From NCBI GenBank assembly GCA_046726215.1, contig JBKPAA010000022.1, positions 20,693 to 84,692 of the forward strand: 64,000 nt of DNA, in the 5' to 3' direction. Below are positions 7,745-17,252 of the stretch, piece by piece (the stretch's first letter is position 1; each line of letters starts with the position of its first letter). A program made the position numbers and the translations under genes. This stretch comes from DASQUK01 sp046726215. Its GTDB lineage: Bacteria > Actinomycetota > Acidimicrobiia > Acidimicrobiales > VFJN01. A model generated the notes under the pieces. The model was not told the DNA's origin and did not search any database. It was given only the letters and a program-made list of their open reading frames with translations.

Positions 7745-9962
7745 GGACGGCCATGTCATCGGTGGGATCGTTGTCGACGAAGGCCACCGCCCGTGACTCG
7801 ATGAGGTTGGCCAGCTCGGGGGCGGACAGACCCATCCCCTGGTAGAGCGCCTTCACCACGCCCTCCTCACCGAAGGCTCGCGTGCGACCCCGGCGGCGAT
7901 CGGTCAGGCCGTCCGTGTAACAGACCAGCGCCTCACCGGGATCGAGGTGGACCACCGTGTCCGTGAGGCTGACGTCGTCGGTCACGCCCAGCAGGGTGCC
8001 GGGCACGCCCACGGGCTCGACCCGGCCCACCGCCCGACCGACGAGCGGCAGCGGGTGCCCTCCCGAGCACAGGATGAGGTCGACGCCCCGGGATGTGGGC
8101 TGTGCGGTCCCGACCAAAACCGTGCAGAACCGCGGGCTGATGGGGACGTGGTCGGCGTCGGTGCCCGCCCATTCGGCGGTGTGAAGCAGCAACATCTGGT
8201 TGAGGCGCGCCAGGATCGCCGACGGCATCACGCCGGCCATAGCCGACGAGCGGATCGTGTGTCGCACCAGTCCGCTCGTCGCCGCCGCCTCGACGCCGTG
8301 GCCGCACACATCACCCACGGCGAAGACCCACCAGTTGGCGTCGGCCTGGAAGGCGTCGTAGAAGTCGCCGCCGACGTCGAGTCCCCGCCCCGCCGCCCGG
8401 TAACGGGCGCCGAGCTGGATCCCCGGGATCTCGGGGAGGCTGGCCGGCAGCAGGCTGTCCTGCAGGGCGCGTGCCACCACCGACTGCTCGTCGAATAGGC
8501 GGGCGTTGTCGACGATCACCGCGGCACGCGCCGCCACCGACTCGGCCAGCTCGAGCTCGTCGTCGGCGAACACCCGCCCAGCCGGGTTGCCGAACCCGAT
8601 GGCGCCCAACAGCCGCCCGCGGGCCCGGAGGGGGAAGATCGCCAGGCCGTCCACGCCCACGTCATCGAGGGTGCGGAGCCTGTCGCCCTCCGCGAACAAC
8701 GGTCGCAGCACCTGCGCGGCCTGCGACCCACGAATCAGGGGTCGCCCCGCACGGAGCGCCTCGCCCACCTGCCCGACCTGTTCGACGTCCCGCGGGATCC
8801 GCTCCGCCAGGCGCCGCAGGGCTGCCAGCCTTGCGGGATCTACGTGTGCGGCGCCCACGACGGGTCGCGGGTCGGTGGTCGACTCGACCAGGCGGACGAC
8901 GCACCAATCGGAGATGCGGGGGACTGCCATACCGGCCAGCTCGGTGAGGGTGGCGTCCAGCTTCAGGCTGCTGGACAGCGCGCCGCTGAGGCGATCGAGG
9001 AACCGGAGCCGCTCCTGGTCGCGCTCGGCGGCCACCGCCAGGCGGGCCCGATCGAGCGCGAGTGCGCACTGCGCGGCGACGTCATGGAGCAGCTGGGGGT
9101 CGCTGCTCCGGAGCCGGCGCTCATCCTCGAACCCCACCCCCAGGGCCCCGAAGGGTCGCCCGGCGGCGTCGCGCAACGGGACCACCCTGAAGGCGTCGGC
9201 CGTCTCGGGCACGTCGAGCTGCGGGTAGCGGCGCCGGCGCTCGGCCGGAGTCGCGATCGTCACCCGCCGGCCGGTTCGCATCACCACGGCGGCGGGCAGG
9301 GGCGAACTGCGGGCGATGCGGGCGAAGCGGGGGTCCAGGACACCCGACGCGCCGGCGGCCACCAGCTCGTCGTCATCGGACAGCACATACAAGACGGCAG
9401 TGGACCCCCCCACCAGCGGGACGCCCTCGTCGAGCATCGCCTGCACGATCTCGTCGGGGTGACGCAGCCGGTTGAACTCCTCGATCAGCCGGGCCGCGCG
9501 GGCCGCCACGCCGATCGAGCGCGTGGCGTCGACGAGCACCCCCGAGGCGCCCGGATCGCCGTCCGCACCGGCGGCGGCCTGGACCCGCAACACCGCCCAC
9601 CGCTCACCGTTCCGCAGGCGCAACGCCTCTTCGCCCACCCCGCCTGCTTCCCCGGCCAAAACCGTCCGCACCGCCTCGGCCGCGGTCGGCCGATCATCGG
9701 GGTGGAGGAGCTCCAGCCATCCGTCGGCAAGGAGTGCAGGATCGTCGACCCTCGCCCCGGCGGGGCTGTCGAGCCGCGCCTCTCTGCATCGGCCGGTGCC
9801 GTCCCAAGTGAGCAACACGGCCAATGCACCGGAGGGCAACCCTCCGGCCTCATCGGTGGGCCCGGCCGGTAAGGGTTCGCTCGACACGAACCCATCCAGC
9901 GGGTCGGTCGCCAGACCGACGCCATCACGGGGTGGCGGGTGGGGGTCGGGCCGGACAGTCAT
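7719..9962 (-). CDS. PAS/GAF sensor protein with SpoIIE-type PP2C phosphatase domain
   Basis: A 747-residue cytoplasmic Ser/Thr phosphatase, probably acting on an anti-sigma-factor antagonist in a partner-switching pathway. Order of domains: a PAS-like region (about 50-135), GAF (about 150-300), a second GAF (about 320-475), then the SpoIIE/RsbU phosphatase domain. That last domain has DVGGDFYDAF, AVGDVCGHGVEAA and LVCYTDGLTDRR carrying the metal-binding Asp residues. The ATG at 9962 is preferred over an upstream TTG/ATG because it precedes the first folded domain. No RsbW or STAS partner lies nearby. Confidence 0.88.
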   Translation of the reverse strand: MTVRPDPHPPPRDGVGLATDPLDGFVSSEPLPAGPTDEAGGLPSGALAVLLTWDGTGRCREARLDSPAGARVDDPALLADGWLELLHPDDRPTAAEAVRTVLAGEAGGVGEEALRLRNGERWAVLRVQAAAGADGDPGASGVLVDATRSIGVAARAARLIEEFNRLRHPDEIVQAMLDEGVPLVGGSTAVLYVLSDDDELVAAGASGVLDPRFARIARSSPLPAAVVMRTGRRVTIATPAERRRRYPQLDVPETADAFRVVPLRDAAGRPFGALGVGFEDERRLRSSDPQLLHDVAAQCALALDRARLAVAAERDQERLRFLDRLSGALSSSLKLDATLTELAGMAVPRISDWCVVRLVESTTDPRPVVGAAHVDPARLAALRRLAERIPRDVEQVGQVGEALRAGRPLIRGSQAAQVLRPLFAEGDRLRTLDDVGVDGLAIFPLRARGRLLGAIGFGNPAGRVFADDELELAESVAARAAVIVDNARLFDEQSVVARALQDSLLPASLPEIPGIQLGARYRAAGRGLDVGGDFYDAFQADANWWVFAVGDVCGHGVEAAATSGLVRHTIRSSAMAGVMPSAILARLNQMLLLHTAEWAGTDADHVPISPRFCTVLVGTAQPTSRGVDLILCSGGHPLPLVGRAVGRVEPVGVPGTLLGVTDDVSLTDTVVHLDPGEALVCYTDGLTDRRRGRTRAFGEEGVVKALYQGMGLSAPELANLIESRAVAFVDNDPTDDMAVLTLRAVPA

Positions 9963-10066
9963 GGGTCCTCGAAGTCTCCCACCAAGCGCCGCTCGCCGCA
10001 TCAGGCGTGGCCGCCCGTGCACCGAGCGCGCGAGCGGGAAAGCCCTGGCTGCGACAGACTGGCGGG

Positions 10067-10780
10067 ATGGCCCCCGCCCGCTTCTCGCCACGGGGATCGG
10101 ACGGCACGGCAGCGGCGTCCGATGCCCTCCAGTACGGCCCCGGTCTGCCCCCGGAGAGCGAGCTCAAGCTGCTCGGACATGTCGACGGACGCCGGATACT
10201 CGACCTCGGATGCGGTGCCGGGTCCGGCGCGGTGGCGCTGGCCAAGGCGGGCGCCCGGGTGATCGCCGTCGATGAGCACGCCGCCAACGTCGGCGCCACC
10301 CGAGACTGCGCCGAGCACGAGGGCGTGAGGATCGAGACCCACCACGGCCCGCTGCCCGAGCTGGCCTTCGTGCGGGCCGACACGATCGACGCCGCGGTGT
10401 CGGTCTACGGCCTGGCGGCCGCCGACGACCTCGACCGTGTCTTCCGGCAGGTCCACCGCGTGCTCAAGGCCGAGCGGCCGTTCGTGTTCTCGCTGCCCCA
10501 CCCGGCGTTCACGCTCCTCGACCCCGACGGCGGCGAGCCGGTGCTGCGCCGATCGTGGTGGGATCCCAGCCCGGTGGCGTGGTCCGTGGCTCCCGGGCGG
10601 ACCGAGCCCGACCGCCCGCGCACGCTCAGCGGCCTGTTCGCGAGCCTGGGACGAGCCAACTTTCGCATCGACGCCCTCGCCGAGCCCGAACCCGACCGGG
10701 CCGCCGCCGGCGACGGTTGGTCCGACGCCATGCGCTGGGTGCCGCCGACCCTGATCGTCCGGGCGCGCAAGGTCGCCTAG
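10067..10780 (+). CDS. Class I SAM-dependent methyltransferase
   Basis: A 237-residue Rossmann-fold methyltransferase. Motif I is ILDLGCGAGSGAVALA followed by the acidic VIAVDEH that ends strand 2; HPAFTL in the second half fits the post-catalytic region of UbiE/small-molecule methyltransferases. The substrate is unknown. It is divergent from the PP2C phosphatase gene, leaving about 100 bp for two promoters. Its stop lies in a small palindrome shared with the stop of pcnA. Confidence 0.85.
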   Translation: MAPARFSPRGSDGTAAASDALQYGPGLPPESELKLLGHVDGRRILDLGCGAGSGAVALAKAGARVIAVDEHAANVGATRDCAEHEGVRIETHHGPLPELAFVRADTIDAAVSVYGLAAADDLDRVFRQVHRVLKAERPFVFSLPHPAFTLLDPDGGEPVLRRSWWDPSPVAWSVAPGRTEPDRPRTLSGLFASLGRANFRIDALAEPEPDRAAAGDGWSDAMRWVPPTLIVRARKVA

Positions 10781-10794
10781 GAGCAGGCTCCTAG
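10777..10794. repeat. 18-bp palindrome containing both convergent stop codons
   Basis: CTAGGAGC at 10777-10784 and GCTCCTAG at 10787-10794 are perfect inverted arms around two bases. The TAG stop of the methyltransferase gene and the TAG stop of pcnA on the other strand lie symmetrically in the arms. It may act as a short bidirectional hairpin, but there is no T tract. Confidence 0.5.
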
Positions 10795-12197
10795 TGGGGC
10801 GCCTCGTCACGCGGCGCCCCGCGCCGGCGCCGATCCCACCAGGCCATCAAGCGGCGTTCCGCCTCGGCCTGCCCGAGCGGGCCCTCTTCGAGGCGCGCCT
10901 CCAGCAGCATCGACAGTGCCTCGCCCACGACCGGGCCGGGCTTGACGCCGAGCAGCTCCATGACGCGGTTGCCGTCTATGTCGGGCCGGATCCGCTCGAG
11001 CTCCTCGCGCTTCCGTAGCTCGGTGATCCGGGCCTCGAGGTCATCCATCCGCTTGGCCAGCATGCGCGCCCGGCGCTCGTTGCGCGTGGTGCAGTCGGAG
11101 CGGGTCAACTCGTTGAGGTCGTCGACCAGGGGCCCGGCATCGCGGGCGTAGCGCCGTACGGCGGCGTCGGTCCACACGTCGTCGCGGTAGCCGTGGAAAC
11201 GCAGGTGCAAGAACACCAGCCGGGACACGTCGTCAATCGTCTCGTTCGAGAAGCGCAGCGCTCGCAGGCGCTCTCGTGCCATCCGGGCGCCGACCACCTC
11301 GTGATGGTGGAAGCTGACGCCCCTCGGCCCGATCGACCGGGTCTTGGGCTTGCCGATGTCGTGGAGCAGGGCGGCCAGGCGCACGACCAGACGAGGCGAC
11401 GTCTTCGCCACGACCGCGATCGTGTGCGTCAGCACGTCCTTGTGGCGATGGATCGGATCCTGCTCCAGCCGAAGGGCCCGGAGCTCCGGGACGAACTCGT
11501 CGGCCAGCTCGGTGTCGACCAGGAACCACAGGCCGGCGCTCGGATCGTCGACCACCAACAACTTCGACAGCTCGTCACGCACCCGCTCGGCCGACACGAT
11601 CCCGAGCCGATGGCGCAGTTCACGGACGGCGGAGACGAGCGCGGCGTCGGGCGCCAGCCCGTACGCGGCCATGAACCGGGCCGCGCGCATCATGCGTAGC
11701 GGGTCGTCCGAGAAGGAGACCTCGGGGGCCAGCGGCGTACGCAGTACTCCCTCCGCCAGGTCCGCCACGCCGCCGAACGGATCGATCAGCTCGATGTCGG
11801 GCAGGCGGAGCGCCATCGCGTTGACCGTGAAGTCGCGGCGGGACAGATCGTCGACGACGTTGTCGGCATAGACGACGTGCGGCTTGCGCGAGTCCTCGCG
11901 GTAAGCCTCCGCGCGATGGGTCGTGACCTCGAACATCAGGCCGCCCTTGCGGGCGCCGATAGTGCCGAACGCCTGGCCCTGCGTCCACGTCGAGTCGGCC
12001 CAGTCGTCGAGCAGCGCCAGCGTCTGCTCCGGGCGGGCGTCGGTGGTGAGATCGAGGTCTGCGCCCTTCTGCACGCGATCGAGGACCACGTCCCGCACGA
12101 TCCCGCCCACCAGATAGACCTCGTGCCCCGCGGCCGCGAAACGCTCGGCGAGGGGCCGGACGTCCTCGAGGATGGGGTGCAGCCGATCAGGGATCAC
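10791..12197 (-). CDS. pcnA: CCA tRNA nucleotidyltransferase with HD domain
   Basis: Adds or repairs the 3'-terminal CCA of tRNAs in the cytoplasm. The 468 residues match the actinobacterial class II enzyme. The nucleotidyltransferase head contains YLVGGIVRD and ADLDLTTDA with the catalytic Asp pair, then RRDFTVNAMA. The RNA-binding neck follows, then an HD phosphohydrolase domain (LLHDIGKPKT, HHHEVVGA). It sits next to the DUF6049-sigM-trx block exactly as Rv3907c does in M. tuberculosis. Confidence 0.94.
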   Translation of the reverse strand: MIPDRLHPILEDVRPLAERFAAAGHEVYLVGGIVRDVVLDRVQKGADLDLTTDARPEQTLALLDDWADSTWTQGQAFGTIGARKGGLMFEVTTHRAEAYREDSRKPHVVYADNVVDDLSRRDFTVNAMALRLPDIELIDPFGGVADLAEGVLRTPLAPEVSFSDDPLRMMRAARFMAAYGLAPDAALVSAVRELRHRLGIVSAERVRDELSKLLVVDDPSAGLWFLVDTELADEFVPELRALRLEQDPIHRHKDVLTHTIAVVAKTSPRLVVRLAALLHDIGKPKTRSIGPRGVSFHHHEVVGARMARERLRALRFSNETIDDVSRLVFLHLRFHGYRDDVWTDAAVRRYARDAGPLVDDLNELTRSDCTTRNERRARMLAKRMDDLEARITELRKREELERIRPDIDGNRVMELLGVKPGPVVGEALSMLLEARLEEGPLGQAEAERRLMAWWDRRRRGAPRDEAPH

Positions 12198-12217
12198 GGC
12201 GCGAGGGTAGGCGTTGG

Positions 12218-13246
12218 CTACGAAGCGTCGGCCCGGTGTTGCAACGCCCGGGCGTGCGCGAGCGCGGCACCGGCCACCACGTCCCGACCGGGCCCGCCCG
12301 ACGTCGGCGCCTCCGGGTGCAGCCGACCGCCGGCGAGCGCCACCAGCACCGCCGCAGTCGAGTCACGCAGCGCTTCGAGGTCGTAGCCGCCCTCGAGGAA
12401 CACCAGCCGGCGCCCCGGGGGGGCCAGCGCGAGCAGGTCCGCGGTCACATCGGCGTAGTCGCCCGCGGTCAGGGCGAGGTCGGTGAGCGGGTCCGCCCGG
12501 TGGGCGTCGAAGCCCGCGGAGAGCAGCAGCCAGGTGGGGCGGAAGTCCTCGACGAGAGGCACCACAACGTCCGCCACCGCGGCTCTGAAGACGTCGCCGG
12601 TGGCTCCGGGCGGCACCGGAACGTTGGCCGTGGTGCCCTGCGCCGCGCGCGCGCCGGTCTCGTGCACCGCCCCCGTCCCCGGATAGAGCGGGCACTGGTG
12701 GACGGAAACGTACGCGACCCGGGGGTCGTCGTAGAAGGTTGCCTGGGTGCCGTTGCCGTGGTGGGCGTCGTAGTCGACGATGAGGACGGGCTCGCCCCGC
12801 TCGGCCAGGGCGGCCGCCGCCACGGCGACGTTGTTGAACAGGCAGAAGCCCATGGCGCGGCTCGCGAGCGCGTGATGGCCCGGCGGGCGCACCGCACAGA
12901 AGGCGGCGGTGAACTCGCCGGCGTCGAGGCCGTCGATGACGCTGAGGCCGGCGCCGGCCGCGAGAAGCGCCGCATCCCACGACGCCGCCCCGGCGCCGGT
13001 GTCGGGGTCGAGCCGGCCTCCCCCGCTCCGGCAGAATCGCTCGAGCGCCTCGACGTAGCGGTCGTCGTGGACGAGCCCGACCTCGGCCCGGGTGGCCGGG
13101 CGGGGGCTGACCGCCACCAGTTCGGCGTCGAGTCCGGCGCGGGCGGCGCCGGCGTGCACGGCGCGCAGGCGGTCCGGCCGCTCGGGATGGCCGGGCCCGG
13201 CCTCGTGCGCGAGGAACTGCGGGTGGGTGACGAAAGCGATCGGCAT
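12218..13246 (-). CDS. Histone deacetylase family protein (AcuC/AphA-like amidohydrolase)
   Basis: Zinc-dependent deacetylase fold of 342 residues. Visible family motifs: HPERPDRL near the N-terminus, RPPGHHA with the paired His, DYDAHHGNGTQ, GFDAHRADPL with metal ligands, and EGGYDL carrying the catalytic Tyr. Bacterial members remove acetyl groups from lysines, polyamines or acetoin-pathway proteins; which one cannot be told. The ATG at 13246 directly precedes the first conserved strand. It is divergent from a GNAT acetyltransferase with only 49 bp between starts, and pcnA follows after 20 bp, probably in the same transcript. Confidence 0.9.
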   Translation of the reverse strand: MPIAFVTHPQFLAHEAGPGHPERPDRLRAVHAGAARAGLDAELVAVSPRPATRAEVGLVHDDRYVEALERFCRSGGGRLDPDTGAGAASWDAALLAAGAGLSVIDGLDAGEFTAAFCAVRPPGHHALASRAMGFCLFNNVAVAAAALAERGEPVLIVDYDAHHGNGTQATFYDDPRVAYVSVHQCPLYPGTGAVHETGARAAQGTTANVPVPPGATGDVFRAAVADVVVPLVEDFRPTWLLLSAGFDAHRADPLTDLALTAGDYADVTADLLALAPPGRRLVFLEGGYDLEALRDSTAAVLVALAGGRLHPEAPTSGGPGRDVVAGAALAHARALQHRADAS

Positions 13247-13295
13247 CCACCGATGACGGTAACGGGTATGGCGCCGTTGCATACCCTTGGGATGT

Positions 13296-14024
13296 ATGAG
13301 TGTCTTGCGGGCGCCCGCGATCGGAGTGGCGCGGCTCCGGGTCCGAACCTGGCACGCCGACAACCAGGTTGCCCACATCGCGCTCGCCACTGACGAGTCC
13401 GGCCCGCTCACCACCGAGGTGGTGCGCCGCTGCGTCGCGGACCTCCGGCGTGAGGGCTACCGGGGCGCAATCACAGCCGCGATTGCGCGCGCCGACCAGC
13501 CGCCGTTCCTCGACGCTGGCTTCGTGCCGGGCGAGCGGCTGCATCTCCTCCTGCACTCGCTCGACGAGCTGCCGAGCCCCGTGCTGGGCCGCGCGGCCCA
13601 GATTCGTCGGGCTCGACGGCGCGAGCTGGACGAGCTGCTCGAGGTCGATCGCGCCGCGTTCAGCGGGATCTGGCGGCTGGATCGAGCGGGGATCGAGGAA
13701 GCCCTGAACGCCACGCCGGCCGTCCACCTGAGGGTCGCGCGCGACTCCGACGGGACGGCGGTCGGCTACGCAATCTGCGGGCGGGCGGGACACAGGGGCT
13801 ATGTCCAGCGTCTCGCCGTGCATCCCCGCTCCCAGGGGCAAGGGCTCGGCGACACGCTGCTCCTCGACGGCCTGCGCTGGCTCCGCCGTTGGGGCGCGCG
13901 CGACGCGCTAGTCAACACGCAGGAGGGCAACGACCGATCGTTGCGGCTCTACCAGCGGGTTGGATTCGTGCTGCAGCCAGACGGTCTGACCGTCCTCCGC
14001 CTCGATCTCGGTGGTGTGCCGTGA
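13296..14024 (+). CDS. GNAT family N-acetyltransferase
   Basis: A 242-residue protein whose C-terminal half is a complete GNAT domain. VQRLAVHPRSQGQGLGDTLL is the acetyl-CoA-binding region (R/Q-x-x-G-x-G/A type), followed by NDRSLRLYQRVGF. The N-terminal half may be a degenerate second GNAT repeat. The ATG at 13296 is preferred to a TTG at 13287. The gene overlaps the following DUF6049 gene (GTGA) and is divergent from the deacetylase gene. In M. tuberculosis a MutT gene occupies this place (Rv3908). Confidence 0.85.
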   Translation: MSVLRAPAIGVARLRVRTWHADNQVAHIALATDESGPLTTEVVRRCVADLRREGYRGAITAAIARADQPPFLDAGFVPGERLHLLLHSLDELPSPVLGRAAQIRRARRRELDELLEVDRAAFSGIWRLDRAGIEEALNATPAVHLRVARDSDGTAVGYAICGRAGHRGYVQRLAVHPRSQGQGLGDTLLLDGLRWLRRWGARDALVNTQEGNDRSLRLYQRVGFVLQPDGLTVLRLDLGGVP

Positions 14025-16102
14025 TCCGGTGGGCGGGTTCCATGCGTCGCTCCGTTGCGGTCGCCGCGCTCGTCATCGTCACCTTCGTCGCCGGCTCCCC
14101 CACCGGAAGCTCCCGGGCGGAGGCCGCCACTCGACAGGCGGCACCCTCCATCGAGCTCGTGGGCCAGACGACCTGGGTGCACGCCGGCGATGAGTTCAAG
14201 GTCAACGTGCGCGTTTCCGGCGCGCCCGCGGGTGCGGCCCTCGAGTTGGTCGTGCACGACCGTCTCGAGTCGCGGAGCGCCTTTCGGGACACGCTCGAAG
14301 GCGATCTCGGGGGCGTGGAGCTGACATTGCCCCCACAGCCGCTCGCCTCGCTGGGCGCCGGACCCGGGCCCGTCACCACCGGGTTCACGGTCGGCGGCGA
14401 TGGCCACCGTCTCGAGGGTCGCGGCGTCTACCCCGTGGAGGTGCGGCTGGTCGACGCCGGCGGCACGCCGCTGACAACCCCGCTGGTCACCTACCTCCTG
14501 TATCTCTTCGACCCCGATGGTCCGTCGTACGAGCCCTTGGCGGTTGCCGTGATCGTCGACGTGAGTGGACCGCCGATCCTGCAGGCCGACGGAAGCGTGC
14601 GGCCGGCGTCCACAACGATCCAGCGGGCCCGGGAGCGCGCGGACCTTCTGGCCGAGGCACCGGGGGTGCCGCTGACGCTGGCACCCCAACCCGAGACGCT
14701 CGAGGGATTGGTCGACAGCGGCGGAGCCGCGGCGGCCGCGGTGGCAGCGCTGGTGGACGCCAGCGGCGACCGGCAGGTGTTGGCGCGGCCCTATACCGAC
14801 GTCGACCTGGATGCGCTTCTGGAGAACGGGTTGACGGACGAGGCCGACGAACAGGTCCGGGCCGGCGCAGCCGCAGCCCGCAGCATCTTCGGACGCGACC
14901 CGGTGCCTGGCATCTGGCTGTCGGGCCGCACCCTGGGTGACGACGCCGCGAACCAGGCGGTCGACCTCGGCATGGACCGGGCGGTCGTTCCGCCCAGCGC
15001 AGTGGAGGAGCAGTCGCGTCGCGAGGCCGGTGCCGTGCCCGACGCGCCGGTCACGCTCGACGATGGTGGGCCGCGCGTCATGGTCACGGACCCGGAGCTG
15101 ACCGCGCACCTGAGGGGCGACGACGGGCCCCTCGATGCCCAGCGCTTCCTGGCCGAGTTGACGATCATGTGGTTCGAACGCCCGGCCATCCCGCGGGGGG
15201 TCGCCGTAAGGGTCCCCGGTGACGCCGCCATCGATCCGGCCACCGTCGCCGACGCACTCAACGGGCTGTCCGACGGCCAAGTCGTGCAGGCTGTGCCACT
15301 CGATCAGGTCTTCGACGTGCCGCCCGATCCGAGCGGACCCACGACCGCCTCGCTCGAGCGCCACCGGGTCACCGACGACCTGGCTGAGATCGCCGGACCG
15401 CTCCGGCGGGCGCGCCGCGGGGTCAGCGGCGTCGCCGGCACGGTCGGTTCCGGTGGCGGCGGCTCGCTCACCCGCTCGTTGCTGTTGGCCACCGGGACCG
15501 CCACTCCCGACGACCAGCGGCCCGCCTATGTCGAGCGGGTGACGTCGGCGCTGGGATCGGTGAGCGGCGCCGTGGTTCTACCCGACCAGTTCCGCATCAC
15601 CCTCACGTCCCGCACCAGCACCATCCCCGTCAACATCACCAACAACTCCAGCCAGCCGCTCAAGGTGCTGATCGAGTTCGACAGCGGCCAGCTGGAGTTC
15701 CTCGACGGTGCCGTCATCACCCGCGACCTTCCGCCCGGGGCTACGCGGCTGGATGTCCGGGTGCGGGCGCTCACGTCCGGTGCGTTCCCCATGGGCATCA
15801 CAGTGATGAGCCCCGACCGCTCGATCGTGTTGGACCGGACCACCTTCGACATCCGCTCGACCGCCGTCACCGGTGTCGGCTTCGTGCTGTCCATCGGGGC
15901 CGGACTGTTCCTCGCGGTGTGGTGGGCCCGCCACTGGCGGAGCTCCCGGCGCTCGCGCCACCTGGTTCCCGCCGGGTCGGCGCCGGCGTCACGCGCCGCC
16001 GTGGCCCCTGCCGGCGCCACACCCGACGATGGCGAACGCCAGGGTGGCCAGGGGGACTACCGGCCGGCACACCTCGCCGGCGGGCGATCACGCCGTAGCT
16101 GA
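14021..16102 (+). CDS. DUF6049 membrane-anchored cell-envelope protein (Rv3909-like)
   Basis: A 693-residue exported protein. It has an N-terminal hydrophobic signal (RRSVAVAALVIVTFVAG), a long beta-rich extracytoplasmic part, and a C-terminal helix (VGFVLSIGAGLFLAVWW) followed by a basic cytoplasmic tail. The family sits directly upstream of murJ in many actinobacteria and is thought to act with it in envelope assembly, but its function is unknown. The GTG at 14021 overlaps the GNAT stop; ATG 14042 is an alternative. Here murJ does not follow. Confidence 0.85.
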   Translation: MIRWAGSMRRSVAVAALVIVTFVAGSPTGSSRAEAATRQAAPSIELVGQTTWVHAGDEFKVNVRVSGAPAGAALELVVHDRLESRSAFRDTLEGDLGGVELTLPPQPLASLGAGPGPVTTGFTVGGDGHRLEGRGVYPVEVRLVDAGGTPLTTPLVTYLLYLFDPDGPSYEPLAVAVIVDVSGPPILQADGSVRPASTTIQRARERADLLAEAPGVPLTLAPQPETLEGLVDSGGAAAAAVAALVDASGDRQVLARPYTDVDLDALLENGLTDEADEQVRAGAAAARSIFGRDPVPGIWLSGRTLGDDAANQAVDLGMDRAVVPPSAVEEQSRREAGAVPDAPVTLDDGGPRVMVTDPELTAHLRGDDGPLDAQRFLAELTIMWFERPAIPRGVAVRVPGDAAIDPATVADALNGLSDGQVVQAVPLDQVFDVPPDPSGPTTASLERHRVTDDLAEIAGPLRRARRGVSGVAGTVGSGGGGSLTRSLLLATGTATPDDQRPAYVERVTSALGSVSGAVVLPDQFRITLTSRTSTIPVNITNNSSQPLKVLIEFDSGQLEFLDGAVITRDLPPGATRLDVRVRALTSGAFPMGITVMSPDRSIVLDRTTFDIRSTAVTGVGFVLSIGAGLFLAVWWARHWRSSRRSRHLVPAGSAPASRAAVAPAGATPDDGERQGGQGDYRPAHLAGGRSRRS

Positions 16103-16274
16103 CCAGTCGCTAGGGCGGACGCTGCTCACGCGCATTAGGGTCGCCCGCCATGAGCGAGCGCCCGCGATGCAGCGAGCCCGGGACCCGAGCGGCCCGTCGC
16201 CGCCGGCGACAAGAGTGGATATCAACGCGTCGGAGCCCGAGCGGCCCGCCCGATGGCAGCAAGAGCGGGAAGTA

Positions 16275-17114
16275 ATGCCGGTTCGTATCGTCACCGACTC
16301 GGCCGCCGATCTCGAGGCCGCCGATGCGAAGGAGCTAGGGGTCGAGGTCGTGCCCCTTTCGATCCGCTTCGGATCCGTCGAGTACACCGACGGCGTCGAT
16401 ATCTCCGTCGAGCAGTTCTACGACAAGTTGCGGTCGTCGGACGAGCTGCCAGAGACCGCCGCCCCGTCCCCGGGCGCCTTCGAGGCCGCCTTCCGGCGCC
16501 AAGCCGAGGCCGGTGCCGACGCCATCGTGTGCATCAACCTCTCCTCGGGCCTGTCGGCCACCATGCAGGCCGCGCAGAACGGCGCCAAGGCGCTCGAGGG
16601 CGAGATCGACGTGCGGGTCGTCGACTCCCGTTCGATCACCTCCGGGCTTGCCGCCCAGGTACGTCGGGCCGCGCAGGCGGCGGTCGACGGGGCGGATGCC
16701 GACGCGGTCGAGTCGTTGGTCCGCGACCTCACCACCCGCACGCACGTCATCGGGGCGCTCGACACCCTCGACAACCTCCGCAAGGGTGGCCGCATCGGCG
16801 GCGCCCAGCATCTCCTCGGTTCCCTCCTGGCAATCAAACCGCTGCTCGACATCTCCACGGGCGAGGTGGCCGAGGCCGGCCGGGCCCGCACACGCCGCAG
16901 GGCGCTGCAGGTGTTGCGCGACAAGGTGTTCGAGCGCCCTGCCGTGGAGGAATTGACCCTCGCGCACGGCATGGCCCCCGACATCGACGAGATGCTCGAT
17001 CTGCTCAGCCCCCGCTATCCCGCCGACCAGATCCGGGTGACGACGATCGGAGCCACGATCGGCACGCATGCGGGCCCCCGGGTCATGGGCCTCTCGTGGC
17101 TGGATCCCGCCTGA
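16275..17114 (+). CDS. DegV family fatty-acid-binding protein
   Basis: A 279-residue DegV protein. These bind fatty acids and, in Gram-positives with FakA, present them for phosphorylation. VTDSAADL at the N-terminus, the SPGAFEAAF segment, INLSSGLSATMQAA and the GHAGPRVMG-like C-terminus (THAGPRVMGLSW) are family features. No fakA gene is in the window. It lies between the DUF6049 gene and the kinase, where murJ would be expected. The 172-bp upstream gap shows no clear element. Confidence 0.9.
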   Translation: MPVRIVTDSAADLEAADAKELGVEVVPLSIRFGSVEYTDGVDISVEQFYDKLRSSDELPETAAPSPGAFEAAFRRQAEAGADAIVCINLSSGLSATMQAAQNGAKALEGEIDVRVVDSRSITSGLAAQVRRAAQAAVDGADADAVESLVRDLTTRTHVIGALDTLDNLRKGGRIGGAQHLLGSLLAIKPLLDISTGEVAEAGRARTRRRALQVLRDKVFERPAVEELTLAHGMAPDIDEMLDLLSPRYPADQIRVTTIGATIGTHAGPRVMGLSWLDPA

Positions 17115-17252
17115 TGGTGGCCTTGGTGTGCGCGCCGCCGGCCTGCGGTCCGGCGTCTGCCTGACACTCCGGCGACGCCCCCCATCCGGAGGCGGCGTGG
17201 TTCCAGGGTCGACGCAATTACGGGGCATCTCGTTGACTACGGTGGACGCACC

